From contig JBGVOE010000058.1 of the NCBI GenBank assembly GCA_045126355.1, positions 1 to 33,122 of the forward strand: a stretch of DNA of 33,122 bases, written 5' to 3'. Both the position numbers and the translations under genes were made by a program. The number at the start of each line of letters is the position of its first letter. Within the stretch, counting starts at the first letter, position 1. Positions 31,726 through 33,122 of this stretch are shown here, one piece after another. The stretch is from CAZSIA01 sp045126355 (lineage in GTDB: Bacteria; Bacillota_I; Bacilli_A; Acholeplasmatales; Anaeroplasmataceae). The notes under the pieces were generated by a model. The model ran no database searches. It had not been told where the DNA came from and was given only the letters and a program-made list of their open reading frames with translations.

Positions 31726-33122
31726 CTACCAAGGACGGTATTTTTTTACTAATCCATCAAAATTTATTCTATCTGTTAAGTGATGAGGATTATCATTTAA
31801 ATATTTTATCATTTCTTCCATTTGTTCAAATGTAATATCAAAATCACCGTCACAAATAGTTACACGCATAGCTTTTGAATCAATATAGAAATATCGATGT
31901 TCAAAATCACTAACATCAATATTTAATTTATTTAGAGTAACATATTTTTTAAATAATTCATTTTCTAAAAGAAGTCCAGCAGGTGAATCAAATGAATAGT
32001 CACTAGGGATTTCTTTTTTTATTAATTTAGCTACTTCCTTGCATACATCAAATGTAACACCTTCTAAATTAATACTATGTTTATCTAAAATATCTTTTGT
32101 ATTTAAAGCAACATAAACTTCATATTGACCTTCTTCTATTTCAAAAGAATCTGTTTCGTTTCGATATGAAGCTAAATCCTTAATGTTAACTTCTACAACG
32201 CATTTTACTGTCTTTCTTGCTTTTACAAACACTTTTGAAAATCCTTTTAATTCTTTAATAGGACGATAAATGTTTGAATTTTCTTTCCCAACATATACTT
32301 CAATTACATCATAACCATCAATATCACTAGTGTTTTTCACATCTAATGTAACCACTAATTTATCATTTAAAAGTTCATAATTATAATTACTGTATTCAAA
32401 TTTTGAATAACTTAATCCATAACCGAATGGTAAAATAAATCCCTCATTATGTAAATCATAATATCTATATCCAACATAAATATCATCATAGTGATATGTA
32501 TAATATAAATCTCTTCTTAAATATTCTTTATTAATTGGATTTTGATAATATGTTTCAATCCATGTTTCTGGTAATCTTCCACTTGGATTATGTGATCCAT
32601 ACAAGTTATTAAAGATAGATTCAGATTGTCCTTCACCTGCTAAATACGTAATTAATGCAGCCTTTGAAGTATTATAAATTTCTTTAACATTTACTACACT
32701 ACCAGTGATTACAACTGTACCAAAGTTATCAAATACTTTAGATACAAGTTCTAATGTTTCATTTTGTTCTTTAGCTAAGTCTAAAGTAATTCTATCAGAA
32801 CCTTCTGTTTCATCTTTTTGATATTGTCCTAAGAACAATATTACTTTATCAAACTTACCTTTATATTCTTTTAAAGTTTCTTCAGTAATTAATAATTTAT
32901 CTTCATCATAACATTGTAGGAATTCATAATTGATGTTGTTGTTTTTTAAAACTTCAATCATACTAACTGGTTTATAAGCATTAACCCAGCCACTTCCTCC
33001 ACCTACAAAGCGATTATGATTTGCAAAGTATCCTAATACTAATACTTTTTCTTCCTTTTTTAATGGAAAATAATTATTTTCATTTTTTACTAAAATTGCT
33101 GTTTTATTTGCAATTTCTACTG
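31726..33122 (-). CDS. Glycoside hydrolase family 3 (beta-glucosidase-type), 5' end outside window
   Basis: The reading frame is open from the right edge (first full codon at 33120) to the stop at 31726, so this is a partial gene. The visible part is the C-terminal half of a GH3 enzyme. It begins with VEIANKTAILVKNENNYFPL, the hinge typical of the second (alpha/beta sandwich) domain. ETEGSDR is a likely region of the acid/base Glu, and AGEGQSESIFNNLYGSHNPSGRLPETW follows. FGYGLSYSKFEYS leads to a fibronectin III-like domain (GYDVIEVYVG). A further roughly 100 residues form a C-terminal extension. An internal ATG at 32961 is not the start. The catalytic nucleophile domain lies outside. Substrate is unknown; beta-glucosides or xylosides are usual. 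Confidence 0.88.
   Translation of the reverse strand, partial: VEIANKTAILVKNENNYFPLKKEEKVLVLGYFANHNRFVGGGSGWVNAYKPVSMIEVLKNNNINYEFLQCYDEDKLLITEETLKEYKGKFDKVILFLGQYQKDETEGSDRITLDLAKEQNETLELVSKVFDNFGTVVITGSVVNVKEIYNTSKAALITYLAGEGQSESIFNNLYGSHNPSGRLPETWIETYYQNPINKEYLRRDLYYTYHYDDIYVGYRYYDLHNEGFILPFGYGLSYSKFEYSNYNYELLNDKLVVTLDVKNTSDIDGYDVIEVYVGKENSNIYRPIKELKGFSKVFVKARKTVKCVVEVNIKDLASYRNETDSFEIEEGQYEVYVALNTKDILDKHSINLEGVTFDVCKEVAKLIKKEIPSDYSFDSPAGLLLENELFKKYVTLNKLNIDVSDFEHRYFYIDSKAMRVTICDGDFDITFEQMEEMIKYLNDNPHHLTDRINFDGLVKKYRPW

Overview
The window is AT-rich DNA from a low-GC Firmicute-type bacterium. Shine-Dalgarno sequences are of the GGAGG/GGTGAT type. TTG and GTG starts are used (htrA-like, coaD, rimP, the L7Ae-like gene). 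TGA is a stop codon and tryptophan is TGG, so this is not a recoded Mycoplasma. A MurE with the DNPR signature implies a peptidoglycan wall, probably of the meso-diaminopimelate type. A SpoVID-like/YsxE-like pair next to ysxC recalls the Bacillus lon-ysxC-hem-spoVID-ysxE neighbourhood with the heme genes missing. The best guess is an uncultured, possibly host-associated member of the Bacilli/Erysipelotrichia/Turicibacter-like assemblage; the sequence does not fix a species.

Layout: (1) 1-706, a TetR-family regulator behind a strong promoter covered by three TTTACA-N2-TGTAAA-like operators. (2) 746-5150, a minus-strand operon of two COG0523/CobW-type GTPases, one with a large His/Cys metal-binding repeat, followed by a U32-family (RlhA/TrhP-like) protein. 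(3) 5179-8825, a nicotinamidase-like hydrolase, MurE, and a trypsin-like HtrA lipoprotein with an unusual repeated N-terminal region. (4) 8897-12760, carbohydrate genes: class II GalT, a GH43-type protein and an MFS transporter. (5) 12848-18181, a tRNA-Arg(UCU) and the housekeeping operon glyS-dnaG-rpoD-trmK. (6) 18274-20320, a small membrane ORF, the YsxE-like and SpoVID-like pair, and a 105-residue membrane protein with a duplicated WHPGW motif. (7) 20323-26010, an apparent seven-gene operon reading ABC ATPase, permease, BaiN/HI0933-like flavoprotein, COG2509 flavoprotein, PHP phosphoesterase, ysxC and the WHPGW protein. (8) 26011-30376, the canonical rimP-nusA-ylxR-L7Ae-infB-rbfA operon with a hairpin leader. 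(9) 30422-33122, a DUF975 membrane protein, divergent coaD, and a GH3 beta-glucosidase-type gene running off the right edge.

Almost all genes lie on the minus strand; only the TetR gene, one small ORF and coaD are on the plus strand. Intergenic gaps are short and usually hold a recognisable terminator, promoter or both. No IS element, prophage, CRISPR array or rRNA gene is visible, and no gene-free stretch exceeds 300 bases. The regions that depart most from routine housekeeping are the metal-GTPase cluster, the spore-coat-like pair, the repeat-bearing protease and the TetR operator array.
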